Below are positions 28,184-37,956 of a stretch of 64,000 nt of DNA, piece after piece. The DNA is taken from positions 682,001 through 746,000 of the forward strand of contig NZ_JAUSVO010000001.1 in NCBI RefSeq assembly GCF_030814715.1. The letters run 5' to 3'. The notes under the pieces are model-generated. The model saw nothing but the letters and a program-made list of their open reading frames with translations, was not told the DNA's origin and ran no database searches. Numbering within the stretch: position 1 is the stretch's first letter; every line of letters starts with the position of its first letter. The translations under genes were made by a program, and so were the position numbers. The stretch comes from Kaistia dalseonensis (lineage in GTDB: Bacteria > Pseudomonadota > Alphaproteobacteria > Rhizobiales > Kaistiaceae).

Positions 28184-29194
28184 CTACGCGCTGCGCAGTC
28201 TCAGTTCCCGGAACGAGATCAGGCGACCAGCCTTCTCGTCCCAGAGCGCCAGGGTGGCGCAGCGAAAGCTCTGAAGCAGCGTCAGGCGGCCGACGCTCGC
28301 CAGTTCCGGATGGTCGTCGAGTACTTCGCTGAGGCGATAGAACGGAATCCGGCTCGAGAGATGGTGCACGTGGTGCACGCCGATATTGCCGGTGAACCAG
28401 GCGAGCGGGCCGGGCAGCTCATAGTGGGAACTGCCCTGCAGCGCGGCCTCGTGGAAGTTCCATGCCTCGGCGTGGTCCCATTTCGTGCCCTCGAACTGGT
28501 GCTGCACGTAGAAGAACCAGACGGCGAGCGTCGCGGCGATCAGCAGAACGGGCCCCTGGATCATCAGGAGGGGTCCGAGGCCGAGAAGCCAGATCAAGCC
28601 AATGACGAGGGCGGCAATGGCGACATTCGTGCCCATGGTGCTCGCCCAAGGCTCATAACCAGCGCGCATCAGGCCGACCGGCACCCGGTAATGCAGCAGG
28701 AAGAGATAGCCCGGGATCAGGCCGAAGATCACCAGCGGGTTCCGATAGATGCGGTATTTGAGCCGCCCCATGCGATCGAGCGCGGCATATTCGGCGACCG
28801 TCAGCGTGTCGATGTCGCCCATGCCGCGCCGGTCGAGATTGCCGACCGCCGCGTGATGGACGGCATGCGTCCTGCGCCAGAATGCGTAGGGCGTGAAGGT
28901 CAGAACGCCCAGCGTCCGGCCGACCCAGTCATTGGCGGCGCGCCAGCGGAAGAAGGCGCCATGGCCGCAATCATGCTGGATCATGAAGAGCCGCATCAGG
29001 AAGGCGGCCGCCGGCGCGGCGAGCAGTAGCGTCAGCCAGTAGCTCACGTCCAGCAGGACCCACATGGCGAGCCAGATTCCCAGAAGCGGCAACAAGGTGA
29101 CCGACAGCTCGAAGATGCTGCGTGCCGTTCTCGGCTCGCGGTAGCGTCCAAGGCTCTGCATCAGGCGCTTGTCGTCAATAAAAGCGGCAGTCAT
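28184..29194 (-). CDS. Fatty acid desaturase
   Basis: 336 aa integral-membrane di-iron desaturase. The three histidine boxes are complete: HDCGH (74-78), HAVHH (110-114) and HHVHH (274-278), interleaved with four or more hydrophobic segments (30-70, 160-180, 190-230). QHQFE at 231-235 is also typical of the DesA-like group. It introduces a double bond into membrane lipid acyl chains, using an external electron donor not encoded here. The start at 29194 gives a normal N-terminus; 17 extra codons upstream are unlikely. The position of desaturation cannot be told from sequence. Confidence 0.93.
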   Translation of the reverse strand: MTAAFIDDKRLMQSLGRYREPRTARSIFELSVTLLPLLGIWLAMWVLLDVSYWLTLLLAAPAAAFLMRLFMIQHDCGHGAFFRWRAANDWVGRTLGVLTFTPYAFWRRTHAVHHAAVGNLDRRGMGDIDTLTVAEYAALDRMGRLKYRIYRNPLVIFGLIPGYLFLLHYRVPVGLMRAGYEPWASTMGTNVAIAALVIGLIWLLGLGPLLMIQGPVLLIAATLAVWFFYVQHQFEGTKWDHAEAWNFHEAALQGSSHYELPGPLAWFTGNIGVHHVHHLSSRIPFYRLSEVLDDHPELASVGRLTLLQSFRCATLALWDEKAGRLISFRELRLRSA

Positions 29195-29287
29195 TCGACG
29201 TTGTCTCTCCAGAAAGCCGCCAGACACGGCACAGCACATTGGCAATTCGGTTCAGCGTTCAGCGCCATGGCAGGCCCATGCCGGTGG

Positions 29288-29467
29288 TCACGGCCGCGAT
29301 TTCGGACACGTCCATGCGGTCGCCTCTCTCTCGATCCAGGCCTGCAAGCGGCGAGAGCCGGCCAAGTCTTCGATCAGAGAGCGGATGGCCGGGGAGGGTG
29401 TTCCGAACGCGCGGGTGACTTCACTCTTGGTGAAATACACGACAGCCGGAGCATGCAGGTTGTGCAC
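29288..29467 (-). CDS. Small protein of 59 codons, unknown function
   Basis: A GTG at 29467, preceded by AAAGG with a 6-base spacer, opens a frame ending at TGA 29290-29288. It reads HNLHAPAVVYFTKSEVTRAF, then GTPSPAIRSLIEDLAGSRRL and QAWIEREATAWTC. The composition (helical, charged, few Arg/Ser runs) looks like a real protein, unlike the antisense shadows around it. It lies 93 bases upstream of the desaturase start on the same strand and might be co-transcribed. No family recognised; too short and GTG-started for routine ORF lists. Confidence 0.45.
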   Translation of the reverse strand: MHNLHAPAVVYFTKSEVTRAFGTPSPAIRSLIEDLAGSRRLQAWIEREATAWTCPKSRP

Positions 29468-29624
29468 GTAACGCCTTTCTCTGGCGACTGCACTCCCGTC
29501 CGTGGGTCGGTCAGGCCGCTAGTAGACGCGAGTTGGCCCCAACAAGCAATGACAGAACGCACGCTCCTCCGCCCGCATTGGGCGAATTGGCGCCGCTTCT
29601 TGCCGGATTGGGCGATGTGACAGC
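29468..29624. other. Intergenic region between small ORF and iron-transport operon
   Basis: 157 bases downstream of the ferric ABC ATPase stop and upstream of the small ORF. I see no gene, no strong hairpin and no recognisable regulatory motif. Confidence 0.4.
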
Positions 29625-30752
29625 CTAGCGGATGGGTGGCAAGCTGGACGTCGTGGCCACCGCGTTCGGGAGAATGTGGCCCGGTCCATTGATGATCAGG
29701 CGCATGAGGGTGCCGGGCTCGGGTGTTTCCATCGGCGCACGCGGCAGGCTGAACCGCGTCGTGGCGGGTGCCTCACCCGGTATCTTCGCGGTCGATGCGC
29801 CTCTCTCGACTTCGAGCGTGATCGTACAAAGCGCGCCGCCAAAATCCGTCTCGACGACGCGCGCGAAAACGTCCTGTTCGGTGGCCGGCTGAGTCAATGG
29901 CTCGGCAGGCATGAGCCCGATCTGTTCCGGGCGCAGCATGATCATGGCCGGCGACACTGGTTGTTGGTCTCCGACGCGAACGATCCCAAGGGCGCAGCGC
30001 GCCCATCCATCTGCCATCTCCGCCGGAATAATGATGGCATCGCCCAGGAACGACGCGACCATCGGATCGCTCGGCCGCAGATAGAGCTCGCGCGGTGAAC
30101 CGACCTGCAGCAACTTGCCCTGCCGCATCACCGCGACCTGATCAGCGAAGGAGAGCGCTTCGGCCTGGTCGTGCGTGACGAGGATCGTCGTCACGCCGGC
30201 GGCACTCAGCAGATCCGATACCGCCTTCCGGGTGCTGGCGCGCAGCGCCGTGTCGAGGGCCGAGAAGGGCTCGTCGAGCAAGACGAGGCGCGGTCGCGGG
30301 GCAAGCGCCCGAGCGAGCGCGACGCGCTGCTGCTGGCCACCGGAGAGCTGGTCCGGCCGCCGCCGCAACAGCGCCGGATCGAGTTCCACCATCGCCATCA
30401 GTTCGCGAATGCGTGCGTCGCGTCCGGAATCGCGCCGTGGCAGGCCGAAGCCGATATTCTCGGCGATGCTGAGATGGGGGAAGAGCGCGCCGTCCTGCGC
30501 CACGATGCCGATGCCCCGACGATACGCGGGAACCGACGAGGCGCCATCGGCCAGGGTTTCGCCGCCGAGCATCAGGCGGCCTGAATCGGGCGTGTCCGAT
30601 CCGGCGATAATGCGCAGGAGCGTCGTCTTGCCCGAGCCGGACGGCCCGACAATGGCCGTGCGACTGCCGCGCTCGACGCCGAGATCGATACCATCAAGCG
30701 CCATCGTTGCGCCGTAGCGCTTGCGAATGGCTTGAAGCGTCAGGAAGCTCAT
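29625..30752 (-). CDS. Ferric-iron ABC transporter ATP-binding protein (FbpC-type)
   Basis: 375 aa ATPase of the Fe3+/thiamine/spermidine subfamily. Walker A ([13 protein letters not shown]), signature ([15 protein letters not shown]), Walker B ([12 protein letters not shown]) and H-loop ([10 protein letters not shown]) are present, followed by a TOBE-like C-terminal domain of about 130 residues with [14 protein letters not shown] at 30752 overlaps the permease gene by 4 bases (ATGA). With the adjacent permease and binding protein it forms a complete ferric importer. Confidence 0.93.
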   Translation of the reverse strand: MSFLTLQAIRKRYGATMALDGIDLGVERGSRTAIVGPSGSGKTTLLRIIAGSDTPDSGRLMLGGETLADGASSVPAYRRGIGIVAQDGALFPHLSIAENIGFGLPRRDSGRDARIRELMAMVELDPALLRRRPDQLSGGQQQRVALARALAPRPRLVLLDEPFSALDTALRASTRKAVSDLLSAAGVTTILVTHDQAEALSFADQVAVMRQGKLLQVGSPRELYLRPSDPMVASFLGDAIIIPAEMADGWARCALGIVRVGDQQPVSPAMIMLRPEQIGLMPAEPLTQPATEQDVFARVVETDFGGALCTITLEVERGASTAKIPGEAPATTRFSLPRAPMETPEPGTLMRLIINGPGHILPNAVATTSSLPPIR

Positions 30753-32344
30753 CGGCCTGCACTCCGTCGCGATTGCACATAGAGGAGCCAGGTCAGCGGC
30801 ATTGAGAACAGCACCATGATCAGCGCATAGGGCGCCGCCGCGGCATAGTCGATCTCGCCGCTCAGCGACCAGAACGCCATGGCGAGCGTGCGCGTGCCGT
30901 TCGGCGCCAGCATCTGGGTTGCCGTCAACTCGTTGAAGACCCCGAGCGACACCAGCGCCATGCTTGCCGCGGCGCCGGGTGCGGCGAGGCGCATCGTGAC
31001 GGACCAGAGCACATGGATCGGCCTGCGGCCCAGGCTCGCCGCTGCTTGCTCCAGCTCCACAGGCGCCTGCGCCATGCTGGCGCGCAGGCTGATTAGCGCG
31101 CGGGGCAGGAACATCAGCGCATAGGCGACAAGGATCGTGAACAGCGTCTGGTAGAGCGGCAGGGCCACGCGGACCGTAATGGTCACGAGAGCCAGGGCGA
31201 CGACGACGCCGGGCAGGGAGCCGACGATATAGTTGCAGCCCTCGAGCAGGCGCTGCAGCCGGCCGGGCCTGCGGATCGAAAGCCAGGCCATCGGGATCGC
31301 CGCCATTGTGGCGAGTGCCGCACCGGCAAGGGCGAGGAAGAGTGTCTGGCCGAGCGCGAGGCCGATGCTGCCGAGGTCCCAGATCTCCGCGCCGCCGGCG
31401 ATGAGCCAGCGGGCCAGGGTTAGTGCCGGCACGCCGAGGGAGAGGAAGGCGACGAGCAGTGGCAGCAGCAGGCAGGGCCAGGCCGCGCGGCCAAGCCGGA
31501 GGGGGCGGGCCCGCATCGCCGCACCGGAGCCGACGCGCGCATAGCGCTCACGGCCTCGCAATCCGGCTTCGAGCGTCAGGAGCAGCAGGCAGCACATGAC
31601 CAGCACACCCGCCAGCATATTGGCGGCGGGGCCGTTGAACGTCGACTGGAACTGCTCGACGATCGCAGTCGTGAAGGTATCGAAGCGGATCATGGCATAG
31701 AGGCCATATTCGGCCAGCAGGTGCAGAGCGACCAGAAGCGCGCCGCCGAGGATGGCGAGCCGCAATTGCGGCAGCACGATGCGGAAGAAGACGCGCGCAG
31801 GGGAATGACCGAGCGAAGCGGCGGCGTCTTCAAGGCCTGGATCGAGCCGGCGCATCGCGGCCGAGATCGGCAGATAGAGAAACGGAAAATAGGCGAGCAC
31901 GGAGATCAGGACGCCCGCGCCGAGGCCGTGCAGGCTCGGGATAAGGCTGATCCAGGCATAACTCTGGACGAAGGCTGGCACGGCAAGCGGCGCAACGGCC
32001 AGCCACGACCAGAGCCGGGCCGCCGGCAGGTCGGTCCGCTCGGTGAGCCAGGCGAGCGCCGTAGCGAGCACGGCCGAGATCGGCACCGTCGCGATCACCA
32101 GCAGGACGGTATTGACCATGAGCTCGCCGACGCGTGGCCGGAAGATCATGGCCGACGCGGTGGCCCATCCGGTCTGGATGGTGACGCCGATGACGAAGCC
32201 GAGCGGAAGCAGCGAGGCAGCCGAGACGAGAACCGCGAGGATCGCCATCCAGGGCGGGGCAGGGCGTCGGCTCCAGGGCCGCACCCGCAGCAGGATCGGG
32301 GTCCCGTCCGGCCGGATGGTTTCAACGGATCCGTGCATCGTCAT
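30749..32344 (-). CDS. Ferric-iron ABC transporter permease (FbpB-type)
   Basis: 531 aa fused permease with about twelve transmembrane helices in two homologous halves, each with an EAA coupling loop ([22 protein letters not shown] split near residue 180; [16 protein letters not shown] near 440). Such double-length permeases are typical of FbpB/SfuB/HitB ferric importers. The start at 32344 (MTMHGS) follows a 153-base gap containing a strong hairpin after the binding-protein gene. Confidence 0.92.
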   Translation of the reverse strand: MTMHGSVETIRPDGTPILLRVRPWSRRPAPPWMAILAVLVSAASLLPLGFVIGVTIQTGWATASAMIFRPRVGELMVNTVLLVIATVPISAVLATALAWLTERTDLPAARLWSWLAVAPLAVPAFVQSYAWISLIPSLHGLGAGVLISVLAYFPFLYLPISAAMRRLDPGLEDAAASLGHSPARVFFRIVLPQLRLAILGGALLVALHLLAEYGLYAMIRFDTFTTAIVEQFQSTFNGPAANMLAGVLVMCCLLLLTLEAGLRGRERYARVGSGAAMRARPLRLGRAAWPCLLLPLLVAFLSLGVPALTLARWLIAGGAEIWDLGSIGLALGQTLFLALAGAALATMAAIPMAWLSIRRPGRLQRLLEGCNYIVGSLPGVVVALALVTITVRVALPLYQTLFTILVAYALMFLPRALISLRASMAQAPVELEQAAASLGRRPIHVLWSVTMRLAAPGAAASMALVSLGVFNELTATQMLAPNGTRTLAMAFWSLSGEIDYAAAAPYALIMVLFSMPLTWLLYVQSRRSAGR

Positions 32345-32435
32345 GTCTCAATATCGGGATGAATGCGGCGACCGCATCTCGTCATGACGTCGCACCGTGG
32401 CGAAAACGGGTCGCTCATCGCGCGAGCAACCAAAT

Positions 32436-32468
32436 TGGCCTTGCGGGGCGCAGGGTCCCGCAAGGCCA
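32436..32468 (-). terminator. Strong hairpin between ferric binding-protein and permease genes
   Basis: A perfect 12-bp stem (TGGCCTTGCGGG and CCCGCAAGGCCA, 9-base loop) begins 30 bases after the stop of the binding-protein gene; on the minus strand it is followed by ATTTGGTT. It is probably an attenuator or partial terminator that keeps binding protein more abundant than the membrane components. Confidence 0.65.
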
Positions 32469-32497
32469 TTTCCGAATGGTCGGGCACTATGCCCGGA

Positions 32498-33514
32498 TTA
32501 CAGGATGCCGGCCGCCGTCATCAGGTCCGTGACCTTCTTGCTGTCGAGCGTGGACGGCTCGACCTTCGGCGCCTGGAGATCGGCGAGGGGAACGAGCTTG
32601 GGATTCGAGTCCGCGCCCTTGCCGACGGCGTATTCGAACGAGGTTCCGGTCTTCAATATGTCCTGGCCACCCTTGCCGGCGATCCACTTGACGAAGGCCT
32701 GCGCCTCTTCGGGATGCTTGCTCGAGGCGAGCACGCCACCGCCGGAAATGCTGACGAACGCGCCCGGATCCTGATTGCGGAAATAGTGCAGCGCGACGTT
32801 CTTGCTGTTCTCGCCGGTCTTGGCCTGATCGCCGAACCAGTAATAGTGATAGATGACGGCGCCTTCGATCTGGCCGGCATTGACGGCCTTCATGGCCGTG
32901 CTGTTGCCCTTGTAGGCGGTGAAGTTCTCCTTCATCGCCTTCAGCCAGGCGGCCGTGGCCTCTTCGCCCTTCAGCTCGAGCAGCGCGGCGACGATCGCCT
33001 GGAAATCGGCGCCGCCGGGGGAGGCGGCCCAGCGGCCCTTCCAACTCGGGTCGGCAAGGTCGAGCAGCGATTTCGGCAACTGGTCTTCGCTCAGCTTGGT
33101 CTTGTCATAGGCGAAGACGGTGCTGCGGGCGGCGATGCCGGTCCACTTGCCGTCGGCGGGGCGGAAATTGTCCGGCACCTGCGCCAGCGTCGCGGCATCG
33201 AGCGGCGCGAACAGCCCGGCAGCGTCGACGAGGGCCATGGCGGGCGAGTTTTCGGTCAGAAACACGTCGGCCGACGAGGCGGCGCCTTCCTGGACGATCT
33301 GGTTTCCGAGTTCGGTATCGCTGCCATTGCGCAGCGTGACCTTGATGCCGGTCTCGGCCGTGAATGCATCGGCCCAGGCCTGCGTCAGGCTCTCATGCTG
33401 GGCGTTATAGACCACGATTCCGTCGGCGCTTTGCGCATTGGCTGCAACGGGGGCGGCGATCAGGCCGAGGGCGAAGGTCGCGACGCTTGCGAGGAGGGGG
33501 AGGGAGAGTTTCAT
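32498..33514 (-). CDS. Ferric-iron ABC transporter substrate-binding protein (FbpA-type)
   Basis: 338 aa periplasmic Fe3+-binding protein. It has a Sec signal peptide (residues 1-27, cleavage after AANA). Iron-ligand positions of the FbpA/FutA family are visible: H40 in VVYNAQHESL and the tyrosine pair Y224-Y225 in YHYYWFGDQA. GNQIVQEGAASSADVFLTENSP is the family's conserved second block. ATG at 33514 begins the signal peptide; the open frame extends 17 unlikely codons further. A candidate iron-control element lies 87-103 bases upstream, indicating iron-responsive control by Irr. Confidence 0.94.
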   Translation of the reverse strand: MKLSLPLLASVATFALGLIAAPVAANAQSADGIVVYNAQHESLTQAWADAFTAETGIKVTLRNGSDTELGNQIVQEGAASSADVFLTENSPAMALVDAAGLFAPLDAATLAQVPDNFRPADGKWTGIAARSTVFAYDKTKLSEDQLPKSLLDLADPSWKGRWAASPGGADFQAIVAALLELKGEEATAAWLKAMKENFTAYKGNSTAMKAVNAGQIEGAVIYHYYWFGDQAKTGENSKNVALHYFRNQDPGAFVSISGGGVLASSKHPEEAQAFVKWIAGKGGQDILKTGTSFEYAVGKGADSNPKLVPLADLQAPKVEPSTLDSKKVTDLMTAAGIL

Positions 33515-33600
33515 GAACCACCTTTGACGGCGCCGGTCTTCAGCATGACGCGCCGTGCGGTCCATCTACCGTCGGATCGAAGTACAATCAATGCGTATGT

Positions 33601-33617
33601 TTTGGAATTATTATAAA
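33601..33617. promoter_or_regulatory. Candidate iron control element (Irr box) overlapping a -10 sequence
   Basis: TTTGGAATTATTATAAA agrees at 12 of 14 defined positions with the rhizobial ICE consensus TTTAGAA-N3-TTCTAAA bound by Irr. On the minus strand it contains TATAAT (33615-33610), a perfect -10 hexamer in the right orientation for the ferric importer genes, so binding would block transcription when heme/iron is sufficient or change it under iron limitation. The assignment is by motif match and position only. Confidence 0.6.
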
Positions 33618-33769
33618 TCCAGACAGCAATCGAGCCGCCGTGAACAGTTAAAACAGATGTATTCGTCAGTATAGATCACGGGCATCGAATGTCGAACCGT
33701 GCATCCATTCCTGCATGGTGGCGAGGGGGTGCAACGGGCCGATATCGGCCGGCCGGCGGGACGAGTTCG

Positions 33770-35242
33770 TCAGATGCCGGCGCCGAGGTCGAAGAATTCG
33801 GTCGCAAGCGCCGTGCGCGTGAGGAGATCTTCCGGCTCGCCGCGATCGGCGCGGGCAAGCTCGTCGACGAGCCGTGCGACCTGCGCCGCGATCTCAGGCA
33901 CGGCGGTGACTTCCCACCAGGCGGGACGCGTCAGCGGGCCGAGCGCGTGCAGCCAGCGCGAGCCGGTGCCGGACCGGTCGATGATGGCGCAATCGGCCGT
34001 CTCGATGCCGAGGCCGAGCGCATCGGCCTTGATATGGCCGCGCTCGCGCAAGGCGGCGTAGAGCGGCAGGCCGATCGTATCGAAATCGCTGCGCGGGCCG
34101 GTGCAGTTGATGACGCGGGCGAAGTCTCGTTGCTCGGTACGGAACTGGCCGCGCCGGCCGATCGTCACCGTCACGCGCCCATCCGCCTCGTGGAAGCCGC
34201 GCAGCCTGCCGGCCTGCACGCCGAGGCGCCCCGAACTAAGGAGAGCGTCGAGCCCGGCTGCGATCCGGGGCGCCATGCGGTGGCGGTGGACATCCCAATA
34301 GGGGCGCGCATGGCGAAGGAAGCTCGCCCGCTGCCGCTCGTTCCAGCCGGACCAGACCCGCGCGACGGCCGGCCGCGCCGCATCCATCACGCGCTGCCAG
34401 GGTATGCCGGCGGCCTCCGCCTCGGCGGCCTGGGCGCGCACGGCCTTCATGGCGCGAAGTGGCGTCGCTGTCATCGCCTCGTCGAGGAAGGGCGCCCAGT
34501 GGCCACCCGCGCGATGCGCCTTGGGCAGCAGGCCACGACGCGAGAGCGCCAGGATCGGCCCGCTATGGCCCGTCTCCGTCAGTGCCAGCGCCACGTCGAC
34601 CATGGTCAGCCCCGTGCCGATCAGCAGCACGGCGCCATCATCCGGAACGCTCGAAAGCGCGCTCGCGGCCCATGGGTCTCCAACAAAGAGGGGCGAATCG
34701 TAGAACCAGTCGTCGCGCGAGCGCGGCGCCTTGGGCGGCAGGTTGCCCGTCGCGAGGATCACGCGATCGGCCGGCAGGCTGCGGCCATCGGCGAGCAGCA
34801 CGGCGCGCTCGGGCTGTTCGCTCAGGCCGACGGCTTCGCCGCGCACCCGCCGGATGCCGGTGCCGCCATTGCGCGCGGTCGCGGCTTCGAGCCGTTCGCG
34901 GAGATAGGCGCCGAAAGCGGCGCGCGACACGAAGGCCTGCGCCAGTTCGCCGCCCGCTTCCTCCAGCACGGCATCGAGCTCGGCCGGCGCATGGGACGTC
35001 AGCCAATTGGTGAAGCTCGGCGCGAGGCCGAGTTCCATCCGGTGCACCGGCACGTTCAGGAGATGGATCGGCTGGCAGGCGCCATAGGCGAGGCCGTGCC
35101 CGGCGATCTCGTTGCGCTCGACCAGGACGATATCGGCGAGCGGATCCGCGGCGGCGAGCTTGATCGCGAAGAGGCTGCCGCTGAAGCCGCCGCCAATGAT
35201 CACGATCCGCGACCGCTTCGCGCTTATGGTGTCGCCGTCCAT
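33770..35242 (-). CDS. FAD/NAD(P)-binding oxidoreductase (NAD_binding_9 type), second copy
   Basis: 490 aa flavoprotein paralogous to the 21743-23164 product: same opening IVIIGGGFSGSLFAIKLAAADP, GLAYGACQPIHLLNVPVHRM, the second nucleotide fold VLLIGTGLTMVDVALAL, SRRGLLPKAHR and C-terminal CTGPRSD and LGPLTRPAWWEVTAVPEI. The start at 35242 gives the Rossmann motif close to the N-terminus, whereas the upstream extension is Arg/Ser-rich shadow sequence. The stop lies 255 bases before the ferric operon start, so co-transcription is unlikely. In this family some members accompany siderophore or hydroxylation clusters, but its reaction is unknown here. Confidence 0.87.
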   Translation of the reverse strand: MDGDTISAKRSRIVIIGGGFSGSLFAIKLAAADPLADIVLVERNEIAGHGLAYGACQPIHLLNVPVHRMELGLAPSFTNWLTSHAPAELDAVLEEAGGELAQAFVSRAAFGAYLRERLEAATARNGGTGIRRVRGEAVGLSEQPERAVLLADGRSLPADRVILATGNLPPKAPRSRDDWFYDSPLFVGDPWAASALSSVPDDGAVLLIGTGLTMVDVALALTETGHSGPILALSRRGLLPKAHRAGGHWAPFLDEAMTATPLRAMKAVRAQAAEAEAAGIPWQRVMDAARPAVARVWSGWNERQRASFLRHARPYWDVHRHRMAPRIAAGLDALLSSGRLGVQAGRLRGFHEADGRVTVTIGRRGQFRTEQRDFARVINCTGPRSDFDTIGLPLYAALRERGHIKADALGLGIETADCAIIDRSGTGSRWLHALGPLTRPAWWEVTAVPEIAAQVARLVDELARADRGEPEDLLTRTALATEFFDLGAGI

Positions 35243-35357
35243 GGGGAGGCCTCCGCTTGATCGCGATGCGGGGAAGGCGCATCGCCGCCCGCCGGAGCGA
35301 GTCAGGAAGGTCCTAGTTGACCCGACATCGCTGCTGACGGCAACGCCGCATCGGCCG

Positions 35358-36254
35358 CTAGAAGACGGCCTTCTCCGGCTGCGGCAGCACGTCTGCGCCG
35401 ATGGCGAAGGCGAGGCTTGCGAGGCGGCTGCGCTCTCCTTTCTTGCGCGAAACGAAATGGAGCGGGATCGTGAGCGTCTCGGCAAAGGCCAGCCGCTTCA
35501 GCCCGTCGACATGGACCTGGCCGTTATACGGCAGGATGCCGATGCCGATATTCTCATGTGCGAGATGCCAGATGGTCTCGACTGAACTGACCTCCTGAAT
35601 GGTCTCCGGCTGCACGTCGAATTGCTGCAGATAGCCGTCGAAGACCTGTCGGGAGCGCCGGCTGCGCGGCGAGATGATGATCTTCTGCCCCGAAAGCGCG
35701 CTGACGGAGATACGGTCCGCCATGGCGAATTCATGATCGAGCGAGGCATAGGCGAAGAAGGGGTAGCGTCCCACCTCGACGGCGTCTATCTCGTTGTCCT
35801 CGCCCGGCATGGTGAGGAAACCCACATCGCATTCGCGCGAGCGCAGCGCCGCGAGCACCTGGTCATAGGTCGATATCGTCACGTCGAAATCGATGCTCGG
35901 AATGCGCTCCTTGCAGCGGCGCATCAGCTCGCCGAGCTTCGGCGTCGTCACGGAGCGGATGCGCAGGGTTCGGCGGGAGAACGAGGCCGCGACATCCTCG
36001 ACGTCGGCGAAAGCATCGATCAGTCTATCCGTTGCGGCAAGCAGCGCTTCGCCCTCAGGCGTGAGCACCACGCCCTGTCGTCCTCGTGTAAGCAGGGCAA
36101 CGCCGCAAATATCCTCAAGCCCCTGTATATGACGCGTCAACGCAGGTTGCGAGATGTTGATCTTTGCCGCAGCGGATGAAAAGCCGCCATAGCGTGCAAC
36201 CGCGTGGAAATATTTCAGATGTGTGAACGTTATGCTCATCGCGGCGGTATCCAT
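35358..36254 (-). CDS. LysR-family transcriptional regulator
   Basis: 298 aa LysR regulator (CbbR/CysB-like length). Helix-turn-helix: HLKYFHAVARYGGFSSAAAKINISQPALTRHIQGLE; effector domain includes VTTPKLGELMRRCKERIPSI and HENIGIGILPYNGQVHVDGL. I use the ATG at 36254; a second ATG at 36239 is also possible. Divergent from the binding protein at 36353 across about 98 bases containing the rare palindrome CTAGCTAG (36286-36293), so it likely controls the Opp-type transporter and phosphodiesterase operon. Effector unknown. Confidence 0.92.
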   Translation of the reverse strand: MDTAAMSITFTHLKYFHAVARYGGFSSAAAKINISQPALTRHIQGLEDICGVALLTRGRQGVVLTPEGEALLAATDRLIDAFADVEDVAASFSRRTLRIRSVTTPKLGELMRRCKERIPSIDFDVTISTYDQVLAALRSRECDVGFLTMPGEDNEIDAVEVGRYPFFAYASLDHEFAMADRISVSALSGQKIIISPRSRRSRQVFDGYLQQFDVQPETIQEVSSVETIWHLAHENIGIGILPYNGQVHVDGLKRLAFAETLTIPLHFVSRKKGERSRLASLAFAIGADVLPQPEKAVF

Positions 36255-36352
36255 GCCCAATCGGTATTTCCACCCCTGAATCTATCTAGCTAGGTCTGGC
36301 GACATCGCGGTGACGGCGCGCTCAGCGCTCCGTCGACATGGAGAACGGGACC

Positions 36353-37930
36353 ATGCTCAAGACCAGTCGCAGAGATCTTCTGAAAGGCATCGCGGCCGCC
36401 GGCGTGTTCGGGGCGCTGCCGGGTGGATTGGCCCATGCGGCCGACGCAGCCGGTCGTCCGGACCTGCGCATTGGCGCCAACGGCCTGCCGCGCAGCCTGG
36501 AGCCGATCAACGGCATCGGCAATACCGGCATCCGCATCCTCAACCAGCTCTACGACACGCTGATCGTCCGCGATTTCTTCCATGATGGCGCTGCCGGCGA
36601 CGCCACAGCGCTCGTACCGGGCCTCGCCGAACGCTGGGAGAGGCTCGACGACCGCACCGTGCGCTTCACGCTGCGCCAGGGCGTCCTGTTCCATAACGGC
36701 GTCGAGATGACGGCCGACGATGTGGCCTTCTCGTTCTCCTCCGAGCGCCTCTGGGGCGACGCGGCGCTGAAGGGCGTTCCGAACGGCCGCGCCTTCTCGC
36801 CCGATTTCGACGAGCCGGTCGTCGAGAGCCGCTATAGCGTGCTCATCAAGACGAAGACGCCGAGCTATCTGATCGAGAAGTTCATGGCGTCGTGGGTCGG
36901 CCGCGTCGTGCCGCGCGACTATTATCGCCAGCTCGGCGCCGAGGGCTTCGGCAATGCGCCGGTCGGCACCGGCCCGTACAAGCTGGCCGAATTCCGCCCG
37001 AACGACCGCGTGGTGATCGAGGCCTTCGACGGCTATTGGGGCGCGAAGCCGACCGCGGCCCGCATCATCTTCCAGTCGGTTCCCGAGCCCGCCACCCGCG
37101 TGGCCGGCCTCATCAGCGGCGAATACGACATCGTCACCACGCTGACGCCCGACGACATGGCGATGATCCAGCGCTTCCCGAATTTCGAGACGCGCGGCAT
37201 GAACATCGAGAATTTCCAGATGTTCGTGTTCAACATGAACCAGCCGATCTTCAAGGATAACACGCTGCGCCGCGCCATGGCGCTCGCGGTCAACCGCCCG
37301 CTCCTGAACCAGTCGCTCTGGCACGACATGGCCTCGCTGCCGCGCGGCTTCAACTTCCCGCATTACGGCGCGACCTACGATCCGAACCGCGATTTCTTCC
37401 GCTACGATCCGGCGGCCGCGCGCGATCTCGTCAAGCAGAGCGGCTATGACGGCCGCGAGCTGACCTACCTGACCTTCGGCAACTACTACGCCAATGCCGT
37501 GCCGGCCATGATGATGATGATCGAGATGTGGCGCGACATCGGCGTCAAGGTCGTGCCGCTCAATGTCGCGCAGGGCAGCACCGTGCCGAACGAGCAGGTC
37601 TATCTGCGCAACTGGTCGAACGGCATGTCGCTCACCGACGCCGCCACCACGCTGGTGACGGAGTTCGGACCCGGCCGCCAGGTCCAGACGCGCCATGGCT
37701 GGCAGGCCCCGGCCGAGTTCAACGAGCTGGCCCTCAAGGTCATGCAGATCCAGGACGGCCCCGAGCGGTCCGCCGCCTTCAGTCGCATGCGCGATATCTT
37801 CGAGGCCGAAAGCCCGGCCGTGCCGCTCTACCGGCCGTTCGACGTCTATGCCGCGCGCAAGGACGTCATCTGGCATCCGGTCAGCTTCGAGATGATGGAG
37901 CTTCGCGCCAACAATCTGAAGTTCGCCTGA
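36353..37930 (+). CDS. Family-5 ABC transporter substrate-binding protein
   Basis: 525 aa periplasmic binding protein, Tat-exported (TSRRDLLKGIAAAGVFGALP). The ATG at 36353 has GGAG nine bases upstream; the ATG at 36338 lacks a Shine-Dalgarno sequence. SBP_bac_5 motifs: VRFTLRQGVLFHNGVEMTADDV, APVGTGPYKL, RRAMALAVNRPLLNQ. It is more distant from the three binding proteins in the first 21 kb. It leads an operon with its own ATPases and permeases and a terminal phosphodiesterase gene, so a glycerophosphodiester or opine-sugar phosphodiester ligand is plausible (inference by analogy to AccA). Confidence 0.94.
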   Translation: MLKTSRRDLLKGIAAAGVFGALPGGLAHAADAAGRPDLRIGANGLPRSLEPINGIGNTGIRILNQLYDTLIVRDFFHDGAAGDATALVPGLAERWERLDDRTVRFTLRQGVLFHNGVEMTADDVAFSFSSERLWGDAALKGVPNGRAFSPDFDEPVVESRYSVLIKTKTPSYLIEKFMASWVGRVVPRDYYRQLGAEGFGNAPVGTGPYKLAEFRPNDRVVIEAFDGYWGAKPTAARIIFQSVPEPATRVAGLISGEYDIVTTLTPDDMAMIQRFPNFETRGMNIENFQMFVFNMNQPIFKDNTLRRAMALAVNRPLLNQSLWHDMASLPRGFNFPHYGATYDPNRDFFRYDPAAARDLVKQSGYDGRELTYLTFGNYYANAVPAMMMMIEMWRDIGVKVVPLNVAQGSTVPNEQVYLRNWSNGMSLTDAATTLVTEFGPGRQVQTRHGWQAPAEFNELALKVMQIQDGPERSAAFSRMRDIFEAESPAVPLYRPFDVYAARKDVIWHPVSFEMMELRANNLKFA

Positions 37931-37956
37931 TCCAAGCGCCGCCCGGTCACAGCGTC

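Noticed and set aside
29259-29315. 18-codon ORF overlapping the end of the 59-codon ORF
   Set aside because: No ribosome site I can support and far too short to judge.
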